From Cycas panzhihuaensis (lineage: Eukaryota > Cycadophyta), in the NCBI GenBank assembly GCA_023213395.1, contig CM041465.1, positions 2,976,001 to 3,040,000 of the forward strand: a DNA stretch of 64,000 nt, in the 5' to 3' direction. The notes below the pieces were generated by a model, which saw only the letters and a list, made by a program, of their open reading frames with translations, was not told the origin of the DNA and ran no database searches. How positions within the stretch are numbered: the first letter of the stretch is position 1; each line of letters opens with the position of its first letter. The translations under genes and the position numbers were made by a program. Below, in pieces: positions 32,661 to 44,509 of the stretch.

Positions 32661-35600
32661 AATAGTACCATATCAAATACTTCATCTTGGATTATGGATA
32701 CTAGAGCAATATAACATATGACTTGTCATCATCAATTCTTTCAAGATTTTGACTCTAAAGTTCACGGTATTGTATACATGGATGACAAATCATCTCAGTC
32801 AATCAAAAGACTTGGAACTGTTTACCTAAAACTCCCACACCTTCTAGATTTTACCCTTGTTGATGTTTTATGTATTCTTGCTCTAAACTAGAACCTACTC
32901 TCCCTATCCACCCTTGTCTCTCATGGATTTGATCTAAGTGTAACTTCAAATAATCAAACTCCCTATGTCATTCACCCTCCTTCAAATGTTATGGTTATGA
33001 CTAGAATTTTTGATGGTAAACTTTTTCACCTAACTGGCTCACCATCCTCTAAAGCTAACTATGTTGATGATGACTCTACTTTTACCACAACCCTGACTCC
33101 TCAAAAGTTATCCTAAGCAACCCTATGGCATTCTTGTATGGGCCATATCAAGATTGGTCATTTAAGAGAACTACATGCCACTCTCCCTGGTATGCCTAGG
33201 TTCTCCTCTAAGACCTTCAAATGTGAAGCATGTATCATTGTCAAATCTCTAAGATAATCCTTTCCTCATAGTTAGTGGAAATCTAGCCAACCTTTATAGC
33301 TTGTACACTTAGATATATATAATCATATGCCCATCCCTTCTCTTAAACAGAAGTGGTACTATATTACTTTCATTGACGATTTTACCAAGAAAGCATGGGT
33401 TACTTTTCTTGGAAAGAAAGATAAAGCTTTTTCTATGTTTCAAGCTTTCAAGGCCTACGTGGAAAATGAATTTAGATTTAAGATTAAAATACTTAGTACT
33501 AACAATGATGGTGAGTACACGTCTAATGAGTTTAAATCATACCTACGTCAACATGGAATCAAACATCGGACCATTGTTATAGGTACACCCTAGCAAAATG
33601 GAGTTGTTGAGTGCATGAACAGGACCATCATAAACATAGCTCGTGCTATGCTAGTATACAAGAATATCCCTGTCTATCTTTGGGATGAGGCTATCTAGAT
33701 TGTTGTGTATTGCATCAACACTATTAGTCCCTCTAAGCTTATCCCCTCTATATATGAAATGTGGTATGGACAAACCCCCTCTATCTCCCACTACAAAATT
33801 TTTTGCTCTACTTGTTATACTCACATTCTAGAGGAACATAAAAATAAGCTCTAAGATAGAGCCCTCAAAGGCATCTTTGTCAAATACCCTATGGAAAAAA
33901 AGGGGTATAAGGTTTTTATACCTTTACAACACAAAATTATCATCATTAGAGATGTTATCTTTGTAGAGACTAAAGATTAGTTACTCAGACTTGACTCTAA
34001 GATACCTTCATACTGATTTAATAATGCTCCTAAATTTGATGTCTAGATTCCAAAATTTAGGAGGTGAGATGCTTAATAATTGCTCAAAATCTTGGAATCT
34101 AACAATAGAGTGCCAAAGAATACAAGTTGTGACTCCCAGCCAATTTATATATATACAACACCATCATTTATGAATAGCTAAGTTGACAAAGGTAAAGCCA
34201 TAGTAGAAGGACCATCTTCTCCAATATCAGTGGCTAGCCCATCTTCTCTAGCATTGTCAACTTCCTCTATGCCAAACATTTCGCATTATCCTTTTCAGAA
34301 CAAAAATGAAAACCAAGAGGCTATTAAAATAAAAACCTCATTCCCAACACAAGGTTTTCATGAAGCCTACCAGCTACACAAGGACATACAACTAGATGAG
34401 GTAGGCAAAACTAGCACTAGAAGTGCCCATAGAGTAAAGATGCATGAATCACTTTCTGTTGAGCTTGAACCAGTAGAATTGCACCTTGATCTTAATGAAG
34501 ATACCCTAATGTACTAAGAAGTTATAAAACATGTAGCTTGAAGAAATTCTATAAATGAATATTACCAATCTCTTATTAAGAACGATACATGGGAGCTTGT
34601 TAATCTACCACTTAGAAGAAAGGTAGTTCAAAACAAATGGGTGTTTAAAAATAAGTATAAATTAGATGGTACCCTAAAAAAACACAAGGTGAGGTTAGTA
34701 ACAAAAGTATTCAAGCAAAGGAAAGGCATCGACTACATTGAAATCTTTGCTCCTACAGCTAAGTAGCCTATAATTAGAACTCTTATAGCCTTAGCTACTC
34801 AATAGGGTTGGAAAATCTACCAACTTAATATTAAGACCACATTGCTTAATGGGGATCTTAAAGAAGAAATTTATATAGATCAACCAAAAGGATACGAGAT
34901 TTTTGGTCAGGAGCATAAGGATTACAGGCTTAGAAAGTCCTTGTATGGTCTAAAACAAGCCCCCCATGCTTAGCTAACTAAGTTGTCTAAAAGAATGAGG
35001 TAACTTGGATATGAGGTTTGTGACTATTAAGATATTGATACAACACTATTCATCAAGCACCAAAATAATAAAGTTATTTACCTCTTAATCTTTATGGATG
35101 ATATGCTAATAGTAGGGAATGATGAATAGGTAATTAGCCAACTAAAGAAAGACCTTACTAAAAGTTTTAAATTGACTGACCTTAGGTTGATGAAATATTA
35201 CTTGGGAATTGATGTAAGTCAAAAGAATGACAAAATCTTTCTCTCCCAAGAAAAATATATTAATGATCTTTTTATAACGTTTTAGTTGGAAGATGCTTAA
35301 CCAATTGCTACACCTATAGAACCTAATATTAAACTCTCAGTTGATGGTGACACTAGGGAGGCAAACGCAACACTCTATAGGCAACTTGTAGGTAGTCTCA
35401 TCTATACTACTAATACAAAGCCAGATATTACATACTCTATCAATATTCCTACAAGATTTATGACAAATCCTAAGTAGAAGCACTAGCAAGTTATAATACA
35501 AGTGTTGAGGTACCTAAAGACAACCATCAAATATGGTCTATTGTATGAACCCAATGTAGAATTTAAACTTTATGTATACACAGACTCAAACTTTGCTAGA

Positions 35601-36005
35601 GATAAAGACATAAGAAGATCTATATCTAGGTATGTAACATTTCTTGGAACAACACCAATATCATGGAGATCCAGACAGTAGAAGATAGTTGTAGACTCAA
35701 CTACTAAAGCTAAATATATTATTGCTTATAAGATAAGTAAGGAGGTGATATGGATTAGAAAATTATTGAATACATTAAATGCCACCCAAATAAGTTCTAC
35801 TAACTTACATGTAGATAATCAATCTATAATCCAAATAGCTAAAAATCTTGTATTTCATAATCGTACCAAATATATAAGTATGAAAGTCCACAAGATTATA
35901 GAACTAGTTCATGATGGGATAATTCAACTGGAGTATTATCCCATGGAAGAATAAGTGGCTTATATCTTCACTAAACTACTAAAGAGAGTGAAGTTTGAAT
36001 AGTTC
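32660..36005 (+). pseudogene. pol: C1 protease remnant, integrase, RT and RNase H, substitution-decayed
   Basis: A protease remnant near 32690 (SWIMDT-like, then THD). Pre-integrase WHSCMGHIKIGHLRELHAT near 33130, then integrase with WYYITFIDDFTKKAW (33360), NDGEYTSNEFKSYLR (33510) and a CMNRTI motif where Glu is usual before Cys. The linker runs to about 34550. RT starts NKWVFKNKYKLDGT (about 34640) and includes APTAK, LKEEIYIDQPKGYE, SLYGLKQAPHA and FMDDML (35091-35106, Met before the Asp pair). LYRQLVGSLIYTT (about 35380) and RNase H follow (LHVDNQSIIQIAKN, 35810). The frame is the same from 33327 to about 36000, interrupted only by stops such as TAG for Gln or Trp. It is non-functional. 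Confidence 0.88.
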
Positions 36006-36426
36006 TAAAGGTAACTCGACCTTAGGGCCTTCATCTTCAATTGATTGAAGGATATGATAATATGACCATCATACTTTGTCTCATTCATGAAAACCCCTTA
36101 TGGGTGTGAAAGGATAAGAGTAAGTCTCTGCTTTATCCCATTCGTGAAAACCCCTTATGGGCACGGAAGGATAGCATTATATCATTTTAGAAAATCAAAA
36201 CTTATGAAAACCAAAAATGACATGGGGAATAACCAAATAGTATATGGAGACTCAGTAGATTTCAGCTATAAAATTCATTGTACGTATTGGCTATCTAGCT
36301 TCATTTTAAAAGCAACCTAAGCCAGGTTAGTAGATTAAAAAATATGTGGGTTTTCTTTCCCATGAGGGTTTCCTATAAAAATATCATAGGATAGAATAAA
36401 ATAGGATAAAATGACCTTCTACCATT

Positions 36427-36437
36427 AAGGGGGAGAT
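36427..36437 (+). promoter_or_regulatory. Polypurine tract of C1
   Basis: AAGGGGGAGA with a trailing T lies directly before the 3' LTR start TGAAATAGG at 36438. It is conserved in C2. Confidence 0.85.
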
Positions 36438-36735
36438 TGAAATAGGTTAATATCACAAGGTCATTACATTAGTTGATTATTTCTAAAAAGGGTCTTAAGT
36501 GAACTTTAAATTAGATCACTTGAGTAAAATGCACTTTTATGTGCACTATGTGTAATTTTATTTCACCTAACTCTAATTCTCCCTCTCTAAATATAAAAGT
36601 AAAAGCTTAATGGAGGAGACTCATTCTTACCTCCCTATTTTGTGAGAGCTACTCTCTTTCTCTCATGTCTCTCTTGCTCCCATATTTACCTTTATGTTTA
36701 ATACATGGATATGAAGGATAGATCCACTCTTTTCA
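36438..36735 (+). repeat. 3' LTR of C1 (298 bp)
   Basis: Ends CACTCTTTTCA at 36735, after which element D's coding sequence resumes directly (CGAGTGACCCTTG). It differs from the 5' LTR at roughly 12% of sites. Confidence 0.9.
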
Positions 36736-36981
36736 CGAGTGACCCTTGAACAAAATTTAGAGCCACCTATACTAGCTTACTCCTATACTCTTGGTCCATC
36801 ATCAATTCTAACAACTTCTTTGTCATCCACTCAAGCAAGCACAAATTTACCTCTTATTTCAATTGATGACCTTCAAGTAGAATCCATCAGCCTTTTTCCA
36901 CCTCCTAAGTGGGTACAATAGCTTTTAAAGGATGCTCCTCCTCCTCCCACAGCTATAAAGAGGTCTTCTAAGATGAGACAT
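36736..36981 (+). pseudogene. pol: Element D integrase-RT linker fragment
   Basis: This short piece between C1 and C2 belongs to D. The frame VTLEQNLEPPILAYSYTLG, a Ser/Thr-rich stretch, and PPPKWVQ then PPPPTAIKRSSKMRH is a typical copia linker. It runs without a frame change across the C2 insertion into SISFALMARVLKTPKPSTFE at 44510. One TAG interrupts it at 36919-36921. Confidence 0.8.
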
Positions 36982-37279
36982 TGAAAAGGGTTAATGACAT
37001 AAGGTCATTACATTAGTTGATTATTTCGAAAAAGGGTCTTAAGTGAACTTTAAATTAGATCACTTAAGTGAAATGCACTTTCATGTGCATTATGTGTAAT
37101 TTCATTTCACCTAACCCAAATGCTCCCTCTCTCAATATAAAAGTAAAGCTCAATGGAGGAGATTCATTCTTTACCTCCCCATTTTGTGAGAGCTACTTTC
37201 TTTCTCTCAAGTCTCTCTTGCTCCCATGTTTGCTTTTGTGTTTAGTGCATGGAGATGAAGGATAGATCCACTCTTTTCA
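36982..37279 (+). repeat. 5' LTR of C2 (298 bp)
   Basis: TGAAAAGGGTTAATGAC...CACTCTTTTCA. It contains TATAAAAG at 37136-37143 as a probable TATA box. It is nearly identical to 44207-44504. Confidence 0.95.
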
Positions 37280-37281
37280 TG

Positions 37282-37293
37282 TGGTATCAGAGC
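37282..37293 (+). promoter_or_regulatory. Primer-binding site of C2
   Basis: A perfect TGGTATCAGAGC two bases after the LTR end. Confidence 0.92.
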
Positions 37294-39297
37294 TTGCTTC
37301 CTTCATATTCCCCACTTGCACTTGCAATGGAGCCATCACTTCCTTCTCCCCCACAATCCATGTGGTGAAGGAGATTGTGAAAATGAATTTAGAAATATTT
37401 TCAAGTTATTATGATAGCATATTTTGTATTGTTTTCCTTTCCTTTCTTTTTTGCAGGTTTGGAAGCATAATACAAGGAGTTGTAAGGCCCAAGGATTCCA
37501 ATCCTTTGCTGGCCATTCATGCTATCCCATTCTTCTTTTCTTTTCCTTTTTGTCCATTTAACAAGGGGAAATGTCACGAAATTTTTCCAGCATTTAGAAG
37601 AATGATTGTAAGGGGAGTTTTTACCCAATTTTTTAAAGAATTTTGAGCCATTTAAAATATCTATCATTGTATTCTCTCACCTTGCCCATATTGGGATCCT
37701 GGTGATCAAAAAATGATGGAAATTTCATATGGTATCATGTGTTAATGAGAGATTAGAAAGCTAAAATTTCTGCAGAAATTCAATTTGATTGCTGAACTTC
37801 ACAGGTCTGCAAAATCTTCTACAGAGATCCAATTGAAGTGATTCTAATTGTCAAAGATGGGGCTATGAGTCTACTTTCCAGCACAAAAATCGACACCTAA
37901 TTTGGATGCCGTATGAGGAAGTTATTGCTGTTTTAGTGAACAGCAGTTATTTTTAGTAAGAATTCTGGAAAAATATAATTTCCTAACTTTGCGGGGCTGT
38001 CAAAAATGTTCCAGAACTCATTTAGACCTGATTCCACTTTCTGAAGATGAATCTCTGAGTCTAGTTTGCAGCACAAAAATTGGCACTCCATTTCAACATC
38101 GTGGGAGAAAGTTATTGCAGATTTAGTGAAGAGTACTTTTTGTATTAACAAAAAAAAAAAAAATGAAGAAAATTTCTTCCTTTTATAAGGCTTAAAAGCC
38201 CATTGTAAAAGTGAGAAAAAACACCGGATCGGAGCAATATCCGGTGTCCTCACTCACTTATTGAGCATTGCATTTCAGCACTCTAAAATCACTCAAAGCA
38301 AGCACTCCAAAGACACTTCAAGCAAGCACTCCAAAAGCACTCCAAGCAAGCATTATTTTCGCTAAATGTACGCTTGATGCAATTCGATAATCTTTTCACT
38401 CTTCCTAAAAGGAACGCATCACGTACGCTATTTTCCGCCATCTTGTACCTGTTCACACACTCGCCAAGGTTGAGATACCTTGGTTGGCAGAATGCCGTGC
38501 CATAAAGGAGGTGTGGGTTTCAAGTTGGGTCTGGACTAAACCTAATATTGGTGAGGTTTGGTTAGCCATACCATCGTGCCTCAATCAGGGATCATCCTGA
38601 TAACCAACCGAGAAAACTGAAACTTTAATACAAGATTAAAATATACCCGATCCAATATCCATCATAGCCATGGGTATGCACGCATTCCACTCTTTAGAGG
38701 AGGTATATAGCTTCTCATTGGTGAACTGGGTGAGGATTGGGAGTACACGGGTCTGCTAGACTTGGATTTCATCACCAAGCACGATTCATGTATCGCGGTG
38801 AAGGCCAAATTAATTCTACTAGAAGCCTAGGCATCCCTTCAACAACCTCAACTACACGTTGGACACAAGTTAGAGGTTATTGGGTTGATTACGCATCCTA
38901 CATTCGAGCTTCAAGTTGTGTAAACCTAATGATGTCAACTTCTACATTGGCTCACAATCTTGTATATTGATCACTTACTTATTTGTAAAAGTGATCCATA
39001 GTGTAATCACAATCATAGTGCTTCTTATATTCCTCGCGTCAGTTAATATTTGCCACAAGTGTTAGTGGCCAATTTTTATCATAGTTCTTCTCATATTCCT
39101 CACACAAAGTTAATATTTGTCACAAGTGTTGGTGACTTTTCTCTAAGTTGCTCCCTTCATCTTTGAGCAACCATTCTCACTTCTTCTTCCTTCTTCTACA
39201 CTACTTCATTACATTTCCCATTTGTAAATAGTGATCGGTCATTTATTACCATCACTTTTATAGTCCCTTGTTCATTTCTTCCCTTCTAAAAGACACA
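37294..39297 (+). other. Structured untranslated leader of C2
   Basis: 2004 bases, homologous to the C1 leader. Visible structure: a 9-bp perfect hairpin ACACCGGAT / ATCCGGTGT (38221-38229, 38239-38247) with a 9-base loop; CCAAGG / CCTTGG (38464-38469, 38478-38483); ATCAGG / CCTGAT (38584-38589, 38596-38601); repeats of CACTCCAAGCAAG type (about 38279-38351); and a tandem pair of about 66 bases (39005-39140). These could act in packaging, dimerisation or translation, but that is inference. Confidence 0.65.
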
Positions 39298-40470
39298 ATG
39301 TCTTCACAATTCAAGCAAAATGTGAACCGCATTCTAAAAGGGAAAGAAAATTAGGACATGTGGTTCATCGGTGTCGTAAATGCCGCAAAGTATGAAGGTC
39401 TATGGAGAGATCACTTACAACCTACACCACATTGCATTACTACTACCACAACCGCTTGCCAGAGGTGCTCCAACCGCCCCATCAAGCCGTAGCTAAACGC
39501 CAATGGGAACTTGATGATGATAAAATCCGTGCAGGGATCGCTTGTCACCGATTATTCCTGCATAATCTCATTGATGAAGCTGTACATGATACAGCATGGA
39601 AAGTTCTTGAAGTTCTTAAGAAGAACTTTGACACTAAATCAGACTTAGAATTTGTTCACTTAGTCTCAAGATGAACAAATTGAAAATGCAAAAGGACATG
39701 CAAGTGAGACAATCAATCTCCTTCGTCCAATCAAGCAAGCCATTGATAAAGATTTTAAAACTCAATGCATTACATGGGCTTTCTTGATTCGGTCATGTCT
39801 CCATATCCTATATTATAAAAATCTATTGGAGTCTTTAATCCATTGGAACTTTAAAGACCCTAAACTTTGAGGATCTTCTCGATAAGTTCATTGAATTTGA
39901 TAAGACCTTTGATACCAACTTTGCCACTACATTAGATCCAATTGATCTCGCTTTTGAAGTGGAAGAAGATCTTTGTTACACCAAAAATCAAGGTCAATAC
40001 TCTCGTAGAGGTGGTAATTCCCGAGGAAGAGGAAGAGGTAGACAACAAGGACAACATCCTCTTAGTCAACAGGCTCCTCAATTCCAACAAAAAGCAGGTC
40101 TCAAGGCCAAGGGCAAAATAATCAACCTGGACCTAGATCCAGTAATCAGAGACAATCCAGCCAGTCTAATACTTGGACTGGAAATCAAACAATCATGTGC
40201 CAAAGGTGTAATAGAAGAGGACATTATGCCAAAAATTACAGAACTGCCACCAACAAACTACCAAGTTATCAAGCCATGGTGCACATAATGTTGATAATAC
40301 TTCTTTTGAAGATGCTTTTGGTGGAGCATGATTTGCTCATGCACACCTTCAAAGAATTGGGACCACTTCATCAAATGTTGTTGATAGATCCACTAAGTAT
40401 ATTGAGGCTCATTGTGGCTATGCTTATTCACTTTTGCCTTCACCACTTGGAGTTGCAAATAGTGCTACCT
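39298..40470 (+). pseudogene. gag: C2 gag, with in-frame TAG and altered zinc knuckle
   Basis: ATG 39298 opens MSSQFKQNVNRILKGKEN, then TAG at 39352-39354 (codon 19), exactly as in C1. The frame from 39402 to 39674 carries the UBN2-type gag body (AVAKRQWELDDDKIRAGIAC, LIDEAVHDTAWKVLEVLKKN). Later GGNSRGRGRGRQQGQ (about 40010) is the basic Gly/Arg-rich region, and MCQRCNRRGHYAKNYRT (40195-40245) is a CX2CX4HX4 knuckle whose final Cys is Tyr (40237-40239). Frame changes separate these parts. Confidence 0.82.
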
Positions 40471-43400
40471 CAAATACTTCATCGTGGATCATGGATCTCG
40501 AGCAACACAACACATGACTTGTCATCGCCATTCTTTCAAGATTTTGACTACGAAGTTCGTGGTGTTGTACACATGGTCGACAAATCATCTCGGCCGATCG
40601 AAGGACTTGGAGCAGTTTGCTGAAACTCCTGTGCCTTCCAGTTTACACTTGTTGATGTTTTATATATTCTCGCTCAGGCGTAATCGCTCTCCTGTCCACC
40701 CTTGTCTCTCGTGGATTTGATCCGAGTGTGTAGCGCAAACAATCAAACTCTCGTGTCATTCACCCTCCTTCAAATCCGTGGTTATGACCTAATTCTTGAT
40801 GGTAAACTTTTCCGCCTAACTGGCTCACCATCCTCTGAAGTCAACTATGTTGATGATGAATTTATTTTTACCACAACCCTGACTCCTCAAAAGTTGTCCC
40901 AAGCAGCTCTATGGCATGCTCGTATGGGCCATATCAAAATTGATCGTTTAAGAGAACTACAAGACACTCTTCTGGTTTGCCTAAGTTCCTCCAAGCCCTT
41001 TAAATGTGAAGCATGTATTATTGCTAAATCTCAAAGACAACCCTTTCCTCATAGTCAGTGGAAATCTACCCAACCTTTGCGGCTTTGTACACTCGGATAT
41101 ATGCGGTCCTATGCCCATCCCTTCTATCAAATGTAGTGGTACTATATTACTTTCATTGATGATTTTACCAAGAAAGTATGGGTTGCTTTTCTTGCAAAGA
41201 AAGATGAAGCTTTTCTATGTTTCAAGCTTTCAAGGCCCGCGTGGAAAATGAATCGATTCAAGATCAAAATACTCGGGATCGACAATGGTGGCAAGTACAC
41301 ATCCAATGAGTTTGAATCGTACCTACGCCAATGTGGAATCAAACATCGGACCATCATTGCGGTACACCCCAAAGAAATGGAGTTGCCGAGCGTATGAACA
41401 GGACCATCATGAATATGGCTCGTCTATCTTTGGTATATAAGAATGTCCCTATCTATCTTTGGCCGAGGCTATCCGGATCGTGGTATTGCATCAACACCGT
41501 TAGTCCCTCCAAGTTTCCCCTCTCCACATGAAATGTGGTATGGACAAACCCCTCTATCTCGCACTTGAATTTTTGGCTCTACTTGTTATGCTCATATTTT
41601 GCAGGAACATAGAAATAAGCTCCAAGATAGAGCGATCAAAGGCATCTTTGTCGGATACCCTATGGACAAAAAGGGATACAAGGTTTTATACCTTCAGAGC
41701 AAAATCATCATCACTAGAGATGTTATCTTTGCAGAGATCAAGATCAATTACTCGACTTGACTCCAAGATGCCTTCATATTGATTTAATGATGCTACTGAA
41801 TTTGATGTCCAGATTCAAAAATTTAGGGGAGATGTCAATGATGCTTAAAATCTTGGAATCGATAATAGAGCCTCGGAGGATACAAGTCGTGACTCCAATC
41901 CAATGTGTACACATCCAAAGACCATCATTTGTGAACAGCCAAGTTGACAAAGGCAAAGCCATAGCAGAAGGATCATCTTCTCCAACATCTGTGGTTGGCC
42001 CATCTTCTCCAGCATCGTCAACTTCCTCCGTGCCAAATATTTCACATGATCCTTTTCAGGATCAAAACGAAGACCAAGAGGTTGTGGAAATGAAAACCTC
42101 ATTCCCAACTCGAGGTTTTCGTGAAGCCTACCAGCTACACAAGGACATGCGACTAGATGAGGTAGGGCAAACCGCACTAGAAGTGCCCATAGAGCAAGGA
42201 TGCATGAATCACTTTCCGTTGAGCTTGAACCATTAGAACTGCATCTTGCTCTTAATGAAGAGCCCCTAACGTACCAAGAAGCTGTAAAGCATGCAGCTTG
42301 GAGAAATGCCATGAACGAAGAGTATCAATCTCTTATTAAGAGCGACATGGGAGCTTGTTGATCTACCACTTGGAAGAAAGGTAGTTCAAAATAAATGGGT
42401 GTTCAAAAACAAGTATAGATCAGATGGCACCCTAGAAAAACACAAGGAGAGGTTGGTAGCAAAAGGATTCACGCAAAGGGAAGGCATTGACTACATCGAA
42501 ATCTTTGCTCCTACAACCAAGTGGCCTACAATCGAACTCTAATAGCCTTGGGCGCTCAACAGGTTGGAAAATCCACCAACTCGATGTTAAGACCGCATTT
42601 CAATGGGAACCTTAAAGAAGAAATTTACATGGCTCACCCGAGAAGGATACGAGATTGATCGAGCATAAAGTTTGTAGGCTCAAAAAGTCCTTATACTGAC
42701 CTAAAGCAAGCCCCTCATGCTTGGTTTACCAAGTTGTCCGAAAGAATGAGGCAACTTGGATATGAGGTTTGTGACTATCAAGATATTGATGCAACATTAT
42801 TCATCAAGCACCAAAATGATAAAGTCACTTACCTCTTAATCTTTGTGGATGACATGCTCATAACGGGAATAGTGAGCAGTGTAATCACCGGTGAAGAAGG
42901 ACCTTGCTAAAACTTTTGAATTGTCTGACCTCGGGTTGATGAAATATTACTTGGGAATTGAAGTAACTCAAAAGGATGGCAAAATCTTTCTCTCCCAAGA
43001 AAAATATATCAACGATCTTCTGACAAAGTTTCAGTTGGAAGGTGCTCGACCAGTGGATACACCTATGGAGCCTAATATTAAGCTCTCAGCTGATGGTGAC
43101 AATAGGGAGGCAGATGCAACACTCTACAGGCAACTTGTAGGTAGTCTCATCTATACTACCAACACAAGGCCAGATATTGCACACTGGCTTCAAGATTCTT
43201 ACAAGATTCATGACAAATCCTAAGCGTAATCATTGCAAGTCGCAATACGAAAGTGTTGAGGTACCTAAAGACGACTAGCAAATATGGTGCATTGTATGAA
43301 CCCAATGCGAATTTAAACTTTATGCATACATGCACTGCACTTTGCGGAGATAAAGACACAGGAAGATCTACGCCTAGGTACGTAACATTTCTTGGAACAA

Positions 43401-43745
43401 AGACCAATATCATGGAGATCCGCAAGAAAAGATAGTTGCGGACTCAAGCTTGAAGCCGAGTACATCACGCTTCCGAGACAAGCAAGGAGGTGATATGGCT
43501 TAGAAAATTGTTGAATACATTAAATGCCACCCAAACAAGTTCTACTAGCTTACATGTAGATAATCAATCTACAATCCAGATGGCTAAAAATCTCAGATTT
43601 CATGATCGTACCAAACATATAAGTACAAAAGTCCACAGGATTAGAGAACTAGTTCATGATGGCACAATTCAATTGAGTACCGCCCACAGCAGATCAAGTG
43701 GCCGATATCTTCACCAAACCACCGAAGAGGGTGAAGTTTGAACAG
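40470..43745 (+). pseudogene. pol: C2 protease remnant, integrase, RT and RNase H, many frameshifts
   Basis: Protease remnant near 40480 (SSWIMD-like, then TQHMTCH in the next frame). Pre-integrase LWHARMGHIKIDRLRELQD (about 40910) and CEACIIAKSQRQPF, then integrase VAERMNRTIMNMARLSLVY (about 41385), where the catalytic-type Glu is retained. RT blocks: NKWVFKNKYRSDGT (about 42390), FVDDM (about 42841-42855), LMKYYLGIEVTQKDGKIFLS (about 42940), LYRQLVGSLIYTTNTRPD (about 43122). RNase H: LHVDNQSTIQMAKNLRFHDR (about 43550). Coding frames are open for only 200-400 bases at a time. Relative to C1, one- to six-base gaps or insertions occur repeatedly, often near CG dinucleotides. Confidence 0.88.
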
Positions 43746-44196
43746 CCCGAAAGCAACTCAAATTTTAGGGCCTCCATCTCCGATCGATTGAAGGAGATGA
43801 CAATAGGACCATCATACTGCCTCATTCGTGAAAACCCCTGTGGGCGGAAGGACAAGAGTAAGTCTCGCCTATCCCATTCGTGAAAACCCCATGTGGGCGA
43901 AAGGATAAGGGTTGTATCATTTTGGAAAATCGGAACTGTGAAAACCCAAAAGGGCATGGGGATGACCAAATGGTATATGGAGACTCAAGAGATTTCAAAT
44001 ACAAAATTTATTGTCTTGATTGGCTATCCGCTACATTTAAAGAGTCGCCTGAGCCAAGTTAGTAGATTAGAAAATTTGTGGGTTTTCTTCCCATGAGGGT
44101 TTCCCATAAAAGTATCATACTAGTTTGCTTTGTAAGAGGCTCAAATGAAGACCTCATAGGATAGAATAAAATAGAATGAAATGACCTTCTACCATT
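43746..44196 (+). other. C2 3' untranslated segment
   Basis: Between RNase H and the PPT. Repeated CGTGAAAACCCC-type phrases (about 43826, 43880 and 43940) are seen. The C1 equivalent is 36006-36426 with similar repeats. No conserved ORF. Confidence 0.6.
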
Positions 44197-44206
44197 AAGG
44201 GGAGAT
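44197..44206 (+). promoter_or_regulatory. Polypurine tract of C2
   Basis: AAGGGGAGA plus T directly before the 3' LTR. Confidence 0.88.
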
Positions 44207-44504
44207 TGAAAAGGGTTAATGACATAAGGTCATTACATTAGTTGATTATTTCGAAAAAGGGTCTTAAGTGAACTTTAAATTAGATCACTTAAGTGAAATG
44301 CACTTTCATGTGCATTATGTGTAATTTCATTTCACCTAACCCAAATGCTCCCTCTCTCAATATAAAAGTAAAGCTCAATGGAGGAGATTCATTCTTTACC
44401 TCCCCATTTTGTGAGAGCTACTTTCTTTCTCTCAAGTCTCTCTTGCTCCCATGTTTGCCTTTGTGTTTAGCGCATGGAGATGAAGGATAGATCCACTCTT
44501 TTCA
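44207..44504 (+). repeat. 3' LTR of C2 (298 bp)
   Basis: Differs from the 5' LTR at two positions. Followed by TSD GACAT at 44505-44509. Confidence 0.95.
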
Positions 44505-44509
44505 GACAT

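Larger units (their letters stand above)
25185..36735 (+). mobile_element. Ty1/copia element C1, full length, carrying nested element H
   Basis: The LTRs 25185-25482 and 36438-36735 are both 298 bp and differ at roughly 35 sites by eye, so this is an old copy. PBS at 25485-25496, a leader of about 2 kb (split by H), gag, integrase, RT, RNase H and a PPT at 36427-36437 follow. The flanks read TAAGT on the left and CGAGT on the right, not a clean 5-bp duplication. From about 33327 to 36000 the pol frame is continuous, with only substitution stops. Same family as C2. Confidence 0.9.
36982..44504 (+). mobile_element. Ty1/copia element C2, full length, youngest copy in the window
   Basis: The LTRs 36982-37279 and 44207-44504 are both 298 bp and differ at two sites, both T/C. 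The TSD is GACAT (36977-36981 and 44505-44509). PBS at 37282-37293, a leader of about 2 kb, gag, integrase, RT, RNase H and a PPT at 44197-44206 are present. It is inserted in the linker of element D. Unlike the older C1, its coding region changes frame many times through small indels. Confidence 0.95.

Noticed and set aside
37294-39297. Hammerhead ribozyme (retrozyme) in the C or G leaders
   Set aside because: I looked for the CUGAUGA...GAAA core and found no arrangement with matching stems.
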